From: Ophiodon elongatus | Lineage: Eukaryota; Chordata; Actinopteri; Perciformes; Hexagrammidae | Direction: 5' to 3' | Assembly (NCBI GenBank): GCA_016806645.1 | Contig: JACSYO010002160.1 | Location: 65,497-129,496, forward strand | Length of the DNA: 64,000 bases | Shown here: piece after piece, positions 23,929 to 34,376 of the stretch | How positions within the stretch are numbered: position 1 is the stretch's first letter | How the letters are laid out: each line of letters begins with the position of its first letter | Translations under genes and position numbers: made by a program | The notes under the pieces: generated by a model | Database searches by the model: none | What the model saw: only the letters and a program-made list of their open reading frames with translations | Told to the model about the DNA's origin: nothing

Positions 23929-24644
23929 GTGAGGCAAAATTCTCAAAATGCCCCTTTTTCAACCTTATCAGCAGAAACCTTTAGTTTTTCAGTTTCTTTA
24001 CCCCCGTTTGGCAGGTTTCATGTTTGACGTTATAATAAGTTAGACTGTTAATGGTCTGCATTTTAGTTAAGTAGCCAGTTAATGTATTTAGTTCTGCCAT
24101 TACTTTAATTGTCTTTAAAGTAGTTTTCATTGCTAGTGGCGGAGTCCGCCATTCCTGCGCTGGATTCAAACTACTTAACGTACACAGGCGATTCAGAGGA
24201 AACGATGCATGCATCGTATCTAGGGTAACTTCATCTAGTTATTTAATTTCCCTTTGCTTCACGCACAAAAGTGTTCAACTGACAAAACATGAGGCAGCTT
24301 TCATTGTGAAACAGTCACAGGAAACGTTGACATTGAGAACACTGACGGCGGTCATTAATCAAAAGTGCCACTCCCAAACAAGATAGTCATTTTCAGCATT
24401 TTGTGGTTCAAGACAGGAATCTTATGGATCATAACTTTAACATCAGTGCTTTGGGTTTTACCAAACCTGACACTGACTCACAATCAGGTTGTTTGTTTTC
24501 ATTCCAGTTACATTAGTTCTCATTGTCTTTGTTTGTTTGTTCCTGTCAGGTGGTTCTTCCGGTCGCAGCAGACTGACCCTTGTCATGGTTTTCTGCATCT
24601 TCCTCGGGATCCTGGGTTTTGGAGTCACAAGATATTTATCATAA
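21616..24644 (+). CDS. V-set Ig type-I membrane receptor (butyrophilin/MOG-like)
   Basis: Complete four-exon gene, 217 residues: leader 21616-21703, V-set 23163-23540, connecting peptide 23836-23928, transmembrane 24550-24644. All junctions are phase 1 with GT/AG borders (GAAG|GTAAAC; TTCTCAG|GTCAG; GTCG|GTGAGT; TTTCCAG|AACC; AACG|GTGAGG; CTGTCAG|GTGG). The signal peptide is rich in Leu (LFALLVLLFGFTPVEG). The V domain has DDVVLPC, VEWSRP, YVHLHRDNHE and ADQGSFRCF, with an N-glycosylation site NISL. A Thr-rich stalk leads to a hydrophobic segment (LTLVMVFCIFLGILGFGV) and a tiny tail, TRYLS-stop. With no cytoplasmic signalling motif it would need a partner or act as a ligand, as proposed for butyrophilin-like molecules. 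A GA repeat lies in the presumed 5' UTR. Confidence 0.85.
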
Positions 24645-24768
24645 AAATATCAGCAACAGGAAGTACGTCTTGAGTTTTGCATATATATATATTGTTCAAC
24701 TGCTGATAAATACAAACAAAACACACAATTTATTCCTGTTTGTGAATAATTATTCACAAATTGTCTCT

Positions 24769-24858
24769 CCTGCTTTTAAAGGTACCTGATGTCTAGGTGC
24801 CTTGCTCAGGGGAACATTGGTAGACGCTCACATAGACTTATCTCACGTGGATATTTCT
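24769..24858. repeat. 90-bp direct repeat, copy 1
   Basis: Identical by eye to 25342-25431. The first copy is in the 3' flank of the V-set gene, the second at the start of the chimeric block at 25.3 kb, so the pair marks a duplication junction. Confidence 0.9.
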
Positions 24859-25318
24859 AATTAGTTTGAGGATTCAAACCAGCAACCCCTCCAGCCACAA
24901 GTGGAGACCCTGGATCTGCAGGAGGAAGCAAACCACCACCAGAGAAGTTCATTTGAAGGCAGTTCTAATTATTTGCATCGGCTGTGTCCGGACTGAAACA
25001 GGGATTTCAAAATAATTGCTTTGCATGTGACCTTCAGTTGGAGGTGGACACAAAGATGCATTTCATTACTATTTACATGTCTTTGCAATGGAGATTAACT
25101 CGTTTGAATACCTTAAACTTCACAGGCAGAGGTCCTTTTGGGTCCTAAATGAACACCTGGTTATCTGCTGTACGTTATTTTGAAGTTCAAATGCTCCCCT
25201 CACTTGTTTTATTTCATTCTAATTTAAATATGTATATGTTCTTTATGCATGTAGAGTGAAGGGGCTACACCGTGAGTTGTGAAATGACAAATGGATGACT
25301 GTCTGAGTTCTTCTGAGA

Positions 25319-25472
25319 ACCGCCACGACAGGCACCGGTGACCTGCTTTTAAAGGTACCTGATGTCTAGGTGCCTTGCTCAGGGGAACATTGGTAGACGC
25401 TCACATAGACTTATCTCACGTGGATATTTCTGGGAAACCTATAAATTTGACTGTCAGCACCAAACACACCTG
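25319..25472. repeat. Duplication junction: LINE scrap plus 90-bp direct repeat, copy 2
   Basis: 25319-25344 is a 26-bp exact match to 19781-19806 inside the LINE, followed without a gap by the second copy of the 90-bp repeat (25342-25431). About 40 bp of unmatched sequence then leads to the start of V-set homology at about 25473. Confidence 0.8.
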
Positions 25473-25565
25473 GTTTCTCCCCTGTGAGTTATGAAGAAGT
25501 TATATCACGTTATATGTAGAGAGAGAGAGAGATACGTTTGTCTGCCGAACAGGCGACACATTGAA

Positions 25566-26200
25566 ATGAACCTGGAGAAGCTCACTCACAGTGGATATCT
25601 CTCGCCTGTCTCTCTCTTCGCTCTCCTCGTGCTGCTGTTCGGCTTCACACCTGTTGAAGGTAAACTCATTCAATAGATAATTCGCGGCATGTTGCTACCG
25701 TGGCATAACGTTGAACCTCTCGTGGAAATCGGTGAATCTTTTCAATTTACACACGTAAATAAGGACATATGTCATAATTAAATCGAGTCTTTTCATGTTA
25801 TTCTGATATAATGTGTAGTTTTTCTGTTTTTGTCCCTTAAGACATTTGGTAACAATTATAATTCATATTAAGGAGTCAATAAACTGAAGCAGACTAATAC
25901 ACAAAATAACACATGCTACCGTCGTGAAGTCGATTAGAAACACGTGTGAATATAATGCAATTTAATTAACTCTGTGACAGTGTCAACTAAAAGAACATCA
26001 TAGGCATCATTAAAGTGGAGTATGTGCATCTTCACCGGGACAACCACGAGGACCGGGACATGAAGATCTCGTCGTTTCTCACGAGGACAATGCTGTTCCC
26101 AGACGGCCTCCCTACTACCACATCTGCTCCTCTTACTACAACATCTGGCCTTACCAGTATCACATCTGTTTGGTCTGTTTTGATAACTAAAGTTTGTTGA
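25566..26200 (+). pseudogene. Chimera A: V-set leader + half V domain + mucin-like tail
   Basis: The leader exon (25566-25659) and the first part of intron 1 match the V-set gene. The copy then jumps, by a deletion of about 1.27 kb, from intron 1 into the middle of the V exon (YVHLHRDNHEDRDMK, from about 26016). The first conserved Cys and Trp and the normal acceptor are lost. After FPDGL the sequence switches to a Ser/Thr mucin-like tail (PTTTSAPLTTTSGLTSITS) ending VLITKVC-stop at 26200, so the F-strand Cys is also gone. A 1-bp deletion has destroyed the usual CCATGG start, but an ATG 5 bp upstream of the old one (MNLEKLTHSGY) is now in frame. An AG before TGGAGTATG would splice in frame, with a poor polypyrimidine tract. 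Best called a fusion pseudogene, with a small chance of a secreted short product. Confidence 0.7.
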
Positions 26201-26564
26201 TGAGGTTAAATAAATTTACAACACAAATAAATGGTCATTTAAAATTAACTTTACGAAATTCAATGAGATTTGAACAACTGAATAAATGAATATGATAAAA
26301 GAGGTTTTATTTTATTTATATATATATATAATCGTAGTGGCGTAAGAAATGGAAATAATTACATTTATAATACACATCTAAAAACTGCTTGAAATGAAAA
26401 GCAATGGAAAAAGATACATTTGTAGTTGAAAAGTCATTGTTTTAAAAGCTGAACGCTGGTGGATCGAACCCTTCACCTAAAAACCGATCCACAATTAAAT
26501 AGATAAATGCAGTGTCATGCCTCATTCACCAGGTTGCTTTTCATTTGTTATTTAAAAAATAAAA

Positions 26565-27820
26565 GCTTGGTAAAAAATAGACATCTGATAGGTGTCATAT
26601 TTGTGTATTAACAAATGGCTCTCTAATGTCCCCTAGAAGTTGGACAGGCGATGCCCCTCAGCCAGTTTGTCCGATTAACTTGAATTTTGACACACATGTC
26701 CATCTCCATCTGTTCATAAAAAAAGCCTCTCAGACCCCTAAACTCCGCATACCAAAATATTCCGCCATTTTGAATTTTGTGAAAACATTTTTTTGTAAAC
26801 TCCTCCTACAAGCTGGGTCCAATTCATACCAAATATGCTGTGGATCATTATTGGAGCTATATCATAAAGAATTATCAAAAGCTTGTTGATATCTTATTGC
26901 ATTCATAAGATAAGGACCAATGAACTTCTTAGGGACTTGGCTTGTACATCAATACTTATAACTTCAAAACCATTGGGCCTAGTGTCACAGGATTTGCAGC
27001 ATATTTGCACATTGAATCCTGTAACATACCCCAAAATTGTTATGCCATTTAGACACTAGGGGGTGCTACAGTAATTTGGCCAATTTGGGCTTTTTTGTCT
27101 TTTTGTCGTCTTTCGTCCTACAGGATTTATGCGATCAACTTTGAATTTGGTCAAGATGCTCTTTAGACCTTTGTGATGAAAAGTTGACGACCTTGACGTG
27201 GCGTGACGCCCATTTCACACCCATTTTCTGCGGTTCACTATGTTAGAGAAAGGTGTTGTAACTCCAAGGCACATCATCCAATCCGCCCAAAATGTCTCAT
27301 GCATGATGCAGGTCCAGGCCTGAGCACATTTCCAGGAAGAAACTTTCACATTGTCATAGCACCACCTACTGGCAGAAGGAAATTACACGTTTTATACTTT
27401 GATATACTTCTCAGAGCAAGTTGACCAGATTGACCTCAAATTTGGTATGGACAGCCTTAATACATTGCTGATGCATTATCATAAATATTGTGTGTTTTTG
27501 TGAAACTCCGTTGCCGTGGTGACACATCATTGCTACGTAAAATGAAGCTGATTGTTTAGTGGCTTAGGATGCTCGAAAACTCATGCAACTTTACACATGT
27601 GATGGAATTAATTATTACATGTGGGTTTTTGGCTTAGCCTTTAAAAATCGCCTGAATAGCGCCCCCTACACTTTTTCAAAAGAGCAGCCCCAACGCTGCG
27701 TTACCCCTACATATATGAGATTTGGTAGGCACATGTATCACATGGAGACTTAAAAGAAAGTCTCCTGTCACCATGCTCTAAACTGTACCGGAAGTCGACC
27801 ATTTGTATTTTTGTATTTGT
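26565..27820. repeat. Interspersed repeat block, copy A
   Basis: About 1.25 kb nearly identical to 31175-32405, with shorter relatives at 29130-29400 and 37390-37565. It contains sentence-like motifs common to teleost dispersed repeats (ATAGCGCCACCTACTGGC-type, TTTGGTAGGCACATG). Short identical open frames in both copies are not conserved protein. Class not determined. AT-rich low-complexity sequence follows to about 28000. Confidence 0.75.
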
Positions 27821-28335
27821 ATTATATATAATATGTAAACATATATTTTTTTTTTTCTTTCATGTTTTTTTAAAACTTTTTTTTCATAATATATGTAAAA
27901 CAATATATATAATATGTAAAACAATATATATAATATGTAAAAAAGTATATATATATTTTATTTAATGGAAGGAGTGTTGAAGGCATTAATACAAATAAAA
28001 ATACCATACTTATTAATATACTACTAAAATTACACCAATAAGAATATATACAACATGATAATAAGACAGAAGAGTCTTCTCTTAGATAAAAAAAATCTTA
28101 GATAAAAAAATAAAATCCTTACATTTTCTCTACAGCAACAGTAAGTTCACATCATAAGTTTCCAGAATCCCAAGCAAACAGAAAAAACACAAAATGTAAT
28201 TTGTCTTAAGCTATTCATGTTACAGAACATTTTTGTTTTTGAGGTTTTAAGAGAAGGTAGTCTTAAAGTATGTTGAAGTTATCAGTTTACAGCAGCTCCT
28301 GTGTCTTTGTTCTTTGTCCTCTCTCCTCCGCTGTA

Positions 28336-29112
28336 GGTCTGAACGCTTCTATTCACTCTCTCCCTGAAGGAGTGCCCCCTGCTGGTCGACAGGACAACAA
28401 CAGCCTGGCTCCCTCCAGAAAGTTAAAGTGTGTGTGTGTGTGTGTGTCTGTGTGTGTGTGTGTGTGTCACTGTGCAAAGATGTTTGATTCTTCCAATTTT
28501 TCTCTTTTTTTTTTTTTCACATATCTTAATAAAGTTAATAAATACGTAAGTATATACCAAAAATACAGCAATCATAAAAATGTCCAAATGGACCAATTGC
28601 TGGAAATTTGAATATTCTTTGAATGTAAATGTCTAATAAAACTTTCCATGGCTTTGCAATATTGAAAGAGTCAAATACCTGAGAACTTCAAGCACTGGCG
28701 TGTAAAGTATCAGGAGTAGTTTGAGTGCAAGGAGTCCCACCCACCCCTCGTTCACTTCGGTGACTCGGTGTGACCTCTTAAGCTTTAATTTGTTTCATCT
28801 CTCCTTGTAGAAGAATGCAGCAGGGATTAAGGTAAAGAACGAGGAAGAGGAGGAGGAGGAGGAGGAGGGAGGAGGAAGAAGAGGGACTACGTGCCCCAGA
28901 AGAGGTCTGGGGGTTACGCTGTACTGCTCACCCTCTACAGACAGTCGCAGGTACACCTTTCTCCACCACACTTGGTTTAAAATATCTCCCACGTATTGCG
29001 TAATCAGTAATTAAAATCCTTATCATCTCTCTCTAGATCCCAGGAAGCAAAGGTTACATGTTCAAGATGGAGCTCCAAGCCGAGGCTCAGCTTCTCTGTG
29101 ACAAGTCTTTCA
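28336..29112 (+). pseudogene. mus81: Stranded MUS81 fragment (winged-helix region)
   Basis: Three exon-like pieces. 28336-28425 (acceptor CTGTAG) reads GLNASIHSLPEGVPPAGRQD and is of uncertain identity. 28811-28950 ends in KRDYVPQKRSGGYAVLLTLY followed by RQSQ and a GTACAC donor. 29039-29112 (acceptor CTCTAG) reads PGSKGYMFKMELQAEAQLLC, then DKSFTV and a GTGAGT donor. The YVPQ-RSGGYA-LLTLY and AQ-LCDKSFTV motifs are characteristic of the MUS81 structure-specific endonuclease N-terminal winged-helix region. The ERCC4 nuclease part and all other exons are absent, and an interspersed repeat starts at about 29130. The (GAG)n/poly-Glu run before the motif reads best in a different frame from it. 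Because an intron is present it is a genomic fragment, not a processed copy. Confidence 0.7.
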
Positions 29113-29129
29113 CTGTTGTGAGTGAAATA

Positions 29130-29400
29130 AAGACCTTTGTGAATAAAATGTATCAAAAGCTTTACGTTTCACGGAACAGCGTGACCGTGGCGTGGCAGCC
29201 ATTTTACCTGAATCCTCATTAAACCAGCTCATGTAACTCAACTGGACTTCCTCAAATCTGCCCCAAACTTGTCATGCTTGATAACAGTAAGGGCCTGAGG
29301 AGATCGACAAGCCTACTTTCACTCATAGTCAAAGCGCCACCTACTGGCGAAAGGAAACCAGCGTTACGTGACAAACGGCATCGGATTTACATGACGTGGT
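29130..29400. repeat. Interspersed repeat fragment
   Basis: Matches the end of the block at 32530-32710 (ACCTTTGTGAA..., TTACGTTTCACGGAAC, GGGCCTGAGGA). It directly follows the MUS81 fragment. Confidence 0.7.
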
Positions 29401-29840
29401 CTACACTTCACACAGAGAAACATGATGCATGTTGTTGAGCGTGTCGTCTAGCGCCACACAGCGGATACAGGAACTGGTGAAGTATTTGCGAAGCGTAATT
29501 TCCTGCGTCACGCGGGAAAAAAACGTCTGACTGGCGGTCGAACGTTCTCGGCCGAGCAAGCCCCCTCCCCTCCCTCTCTGGGGGGATCTGAGAAACCTAT
29601 GACCTTTACTCAGCGAGACGCGGAGGTGGCCCATGCGGACTTTTCACAAGCATTTTCTAGAATCAATTTTGAGAGCTCAAACAATTAAATTGAAACAACA
29701 CGAAACTTTCAGGAAATTCCCCCGAAGTTTCTGTTGGCAGGTTTCTCCCCTGTGAGTCATGAAGAAGTTATATAACGTTATATTTAGAGAGAGAGAGAGA
29801 TACGTTTGTCTGCCGAACAGGCGACACATTGAAATGAACC

Positions 29841-30469
29841 ATGGAGAAGCTCACTCACAGTGGATATCTCTCGCCTGTCTCTCTCTTCGCTCTCCTCGTG
29901 CTGCTGTTCGGCTTCACACCTGTTGAAGGTAAACTCATTCAATAGATAATTCGCGGCATGTTGCTACCGTGGCATAACGTTGAACCTCTCGTGGAAATCG
30001 GTGAATCTTTTCAATTTACACACGTAAATAAGGACATATGTCATAATTAAATCGAGTCTTTTCATGTTATTCTGATATAATGTGTAGTTTTTCTGTTTTT
30101 GTCCCTTAAGACATTTGGTAACAATTATAATTCATATTAAGGAGTCAATAAACTGAAGCAGACTAATACACAAAATAACACATGCTACCGTCGTGAAGTC
30201 GATTAGAAACACGTGTGAATATAATGCAATTTAATTAACTCTGTGACAGTGTCAACTAAAAGAACATCATAGGCATCATTAAAGTGGAGTATGTGCATCT
30301 TCACCGGGACAACCACGAGGACCGGGACATGAAGATCTCGTCGTTTCTCACGAGGACAACGCTGTTCCCAGACGGCCTCCCTACTACCACATCTGCTCCT
30401 CTCACTACAACATCTGGCCTTACCAGTATCACATCTGTTTGGTCTGTTTTGATAACTAAAGTTTGTTGA
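29841..30469 (+). pseudogene. Chimera B: V-set leader + half V domain + mucin-like tail
   Basis: Second copy of the structure at 25.6 kb, with the same intron-to-V junction and the same V-to-mucin junction, so the fusion happened once and was then duplicated. The leader exon 29841-29928 keeps the normal CCATGG start. The upstream promoter-like region (about 29565-29742) matches 21352-21519 of the intact gene, so this copy has the better chance of being transcribed. The encoded V piece differs from the intact gene (NHEDRDMK versus NHEVPDKK) and lacks both core cysteines. The tail ends VLITKVC-stop at 30469, followed by a TTAAATAAA polyadenylation-like signal. Confidence 0.7.
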
Positions 30470-30683
30470 TGAGGTTAAATAAATTTACAACACAAATAAA
30501 TGGTCATTTAAAATTAACTTTACGAAATTCAATGAGATTTGAACAACTGAATAAATGAATATGATAAAAGAGGTTTTATTTTATTTATATATATATATAA
30601 TCGTAGTGGCGTAAGAAATGGAAATAATTACATTTATAATACACATCTAAAAACTGCTTGAAATGAAAAGCAATGGAAAAAGA

Positions 30684-32740
30684 TTACACCTGAAGGCATC
30701 ACTGCTTCACTGTGAATTGAGGTTGTATAGCTCCTCTAACCAGTGTTTGCTGCTTGTGTTTTCCCCAAAAGTGTTGAATTTTCATTAACACAGACACGCA
30801 TTTAAAGGGAGAGTTTAACCAAAGTTCTAAAATACATATTTTTCCTATTAACTGTCGTGTTATTTATTAATCTAGATTGTTTTGGTGCGAGTTGATAATG
30901 TTGAAAGAAAGATAGTTCCGACATGAAACCGCTCCCAACAAGGTCTGTTTATTATTTAATTCTTTTAAATTCAGGCTGAACTGTCCCTTTAAACATCTTT
31001 TGTCTTCTTTAGTTTTTTATGTTGTTCTTATCAATGCTGTATACTATTATTAGGGCACAAGCACTGACGTAGTCAGTCCGGGAGGACCCTATTGAAATTC
31101 TAAGGATGCAATTGGGCGCATATTTGGGGTACTTGTCATGCTTGAAAACTCACCAAATTTGGCACACTTGTCAGGCTTGGTAAAAAATAGACATCTGATA
31201 GGTGTCATATTTGTGTATTAACAAATGGCTCTCTAATGTCCCCTAGAAGTTGGACAGGCGATGCCCCTCAGCCAGTTTGTCCGATTAACTTGAATTTTGA
31301 CACACATGTCCATCTCCATCTGTTCATAAAAAAAGCCTCTCAGACCCCTAAACTCCGCATACCAAAATATTCCGCCATTTTGAATTTTGTGAAAACATTT
31401 TTTTGTAAACTCCTCCTACAAGCTGGGTCCAATTCATACCAAATATGCTGTGGATCATTATTGGAGCTATATCATAAAGAATTATCAAAAGCTTGTTGAT
31501 ATCTTATTGCATTCATAAGATAAGGACCGATGAACTTCTTAGGGACGTGGCTTGTACATCAATACTTATAACTTCAAAACCATTGGGCCTAGTGTCACAG
31601 GATTTGCAGCATATTTGCACATTGAATCCTGTAACATACCCCAAAATTGTTATGTCATTTAGACACTAGGGGGTGCTACAGTAATTTGGCCAATTTGGGC
31701 TTTTTTGTCTTTTTGTCGTTTTTCGTCCTACAGGATTTATGCGATCAACTTTGAATTTGGTCAAGATGCTCTTTAGACCTTTGTGATGAAAAGTTGACGA
31801 CCTTGACGTGGCGTGACGCCCATTTCACACCCATTTTCTGCGGTTCACTATGTTAGAGAAAGGTGTTGTAACTCCAAGGCACATCATCCAATCCGCCCAA
31901 AATGTCTCATGCATGATGCAGGTCCAGGCCTGAGCACATTTCCAGGAAGAAACTTTCACATTGTCATAGCACCACCTACTGGCAGAAGGAAATTACACGT
32001 TTTATACTTTGATATACTTCTCAGAGCAAGTTGACCAGATTGACCTCAAATTTGGTATGGACAGCCTTAATACATTGCTGATGCATTATCATAAATAGTG
32101 TGTGTTTTTGTGAAACTCCGTTGCCGTGGTGACACATCATTGCTACGTAAAATGAAGTTGATTGTTTAGTGGATTGGGATGCTCAAAAACTCATGCAACT
32201 TTACACATGTGTCATAGGTGATGAAATTAATTATTTCATGTGGACTTTTGACTTGGCTGTTAAAAATCGCCTGAATAGCGGCCCCTACAAACGTTCAAAA
32301 GAGCAGCCCCAGCGCTACGTTACCCCTACATATATGAAATTTGGTAGGCACATGTATCACAAGGAGACTTAAAAAAAGGTATCCTGGCACCATGCTCTAA
32401 ACCATAGTCGGCCATTTGTATTTTTGTGTGATTTCTTCATTATGTTTTGCCCCTTTTCTAAGCGCTTTACTTTTACGAACTCCTCCAAGGGAGTTTGTCA
32501 GATCCACTTCAAATTTGGTCAGTATGATCTAAAGACCTTTGTGAAGAAAACCTATTATAAACTTTACGTTTCACGGAACGGCGTGACGGTGACAGACATT
32601 TTACCTGAATCCTCATTATACAAGCTCATGTAACTCAACTAGACTTGCTCGAATCTGCCCCAAATTTGCCATGCTTGATAACAGTAAGGGCCTGAGGATA
32701 TCGTCAAGCCTATTTTCACTTTGGTTTTTCTCAAAGTTGG
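30684..32740. repeat. Interspersed repeat block, copy B (longer)
   Basis: From about 31175 this matches block A almost base for base; 30684-31174 replaces the 145 bp found at the same place in chimera A (26421-26565). The latter matches 40771-40915, so A keeps the older arrangement there. The block extends to about 32740, further than A. Confidence 0.7.
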
Positions 32741-32869
32741 ATGAGAAGTTGATACAACTTTAATGTCTGGCTATAGCTTCCATATAACATTTGAGTGGTA
32801 ACAAGCTTGTCATCTAACTCAGGGCAAGAAAACAGAACAAGAGTATTTCCCAAAATGTCATCTTTCCCA

Positions 32870-34376
32870 TTTGCAGATCCTAACTACACATTAAAACAGT
32901 GATGTGAACGCAGTTGAAACAGTAATTAATCAAAATCAACAGTTTCTGTTGTTCAGGTGTGATTAAGCTTTCAGCGGGAAAATAAAATGCAGAAAAAGGA
33001 ATGAGGACATACTTGTTTAAGGCAAAATGCTCAGGTTTATCTGACAATTTTCAGCAAAGTTTAAAAAAACTGCAATCAAACAGATGTTGAACATTTCTTC
33101 AGTTTAATACATGAAAGTATAAAAGGTCAACACTGGTTCTGTTGTTTCCCTTCAGGTGGCTGCTGCTTTGAGAGTTGAGTAGAAGGTTGACGAATCATCC
33201 ATTTCTGAGAAAAACATACACATGCCAACCGTTAAAAAGCTGTAAATGTTGTGGATGGACAGTTTTTTTCTGGAAGAAAAGCATACACAGCATCTATAAC
33301 TGTAATTTAACCTTTAATAATACATCGTTTATTTCATTATAGTTTGTCGCAATAATGTGAAGTAACTTGTAAGTAAAGCTTTAAAATAAATGCTGTGAAT
33401 TACAAAGTGCAATATTTAACTCTGGAATGTAGTAGAAGTTTAAAGTACCGTAAAATAGAAATACTCAGAGTAAATATAATTATTTAGCAAATTACTTTCC
33501 ACCACTTTGTTCACTACTGTGATGGGAGACTTTTGAACATTGATGATGATACCCATTGTCCAGCCCCCCAAAAAAACTGCTTTTATAGTGAAAGCAATAT
33601 TAAAAACAATATCAACTTATACTGATGTGAAGCGCCCATGAAAAAGAAACAATTCCCTCTATTTGTTGGACAGGTTGCCAGTTCATTGCAGGGCAAATAT
33701 AGACAGACAACCATTCACGCTACGGGCAATTTAGAGTCCAATTAACCTGAGCTGCATGTCTTTGGACTGTGGGAGGAAGCCATAGAACCCAGAGAGAACC
33801 CACGCTGCCACGGGGAGAACATGCAAACTACACACAGAAGGACTGCTCAGACCGGGAACCAAACCCAGACCCCTCTTGCTGTGAGGTGTCAGTGCTAGCC
33901 ACTACACCACCGTGCAGCCCCCTATTACATCAACCATTGCTGGTTATTTTGGAAAGTGGTCTACAATGTGTTTTTATGTGTGTGTGTTACCTCTGTCCTT
34001 CTTTGGTTGCACTTCCTGTGTGATGGTGACATCCGTGTACGACACAACAGAGTAGATTTCCCCTGCAACACACAAATTACAATAAATCACAAATGCTGAT
34101 TGGAAATAGTGTAAAAAGTTTTCTATAAATCAGAATCAGATGATCTTTTATTTATATCTTTTTATTTATAAGATGTTATTGTCTATGATACATTTTTTTA
34201 AAATTTCAACCTGAAGACAACATAATCTGACAACATGTCAACATGTAAACATAAGGTAAACTGTCATGAAAAACTATTTGTGGTTTGAAACAATCCACAC
34301 ATACTGTAAATGTTAATGGACAAACAACATTTTATCCATGCAAAGATATACATTTTTCAATCTTCCACTCTGATTT
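32870..34376 (-). repeat. Fc-receptor-like 3' segment, copy 2
   Basis: Reverse-complement homologue of 2410-4375, carrying the two tail exons described in the gene entry at 33.2-37.1 kb. It is interrupted by a dispersed repeat at about 33660-33928 that copy 1 does not have. Confidence 0.75.

Noticed and set aside
26626..27424. Open frames conserved between 26.6 kb and 31.2 kb
   Set aside because: Identical because the whole interspersed repeat is duplicated, and the sequence has no protein-like pattern.
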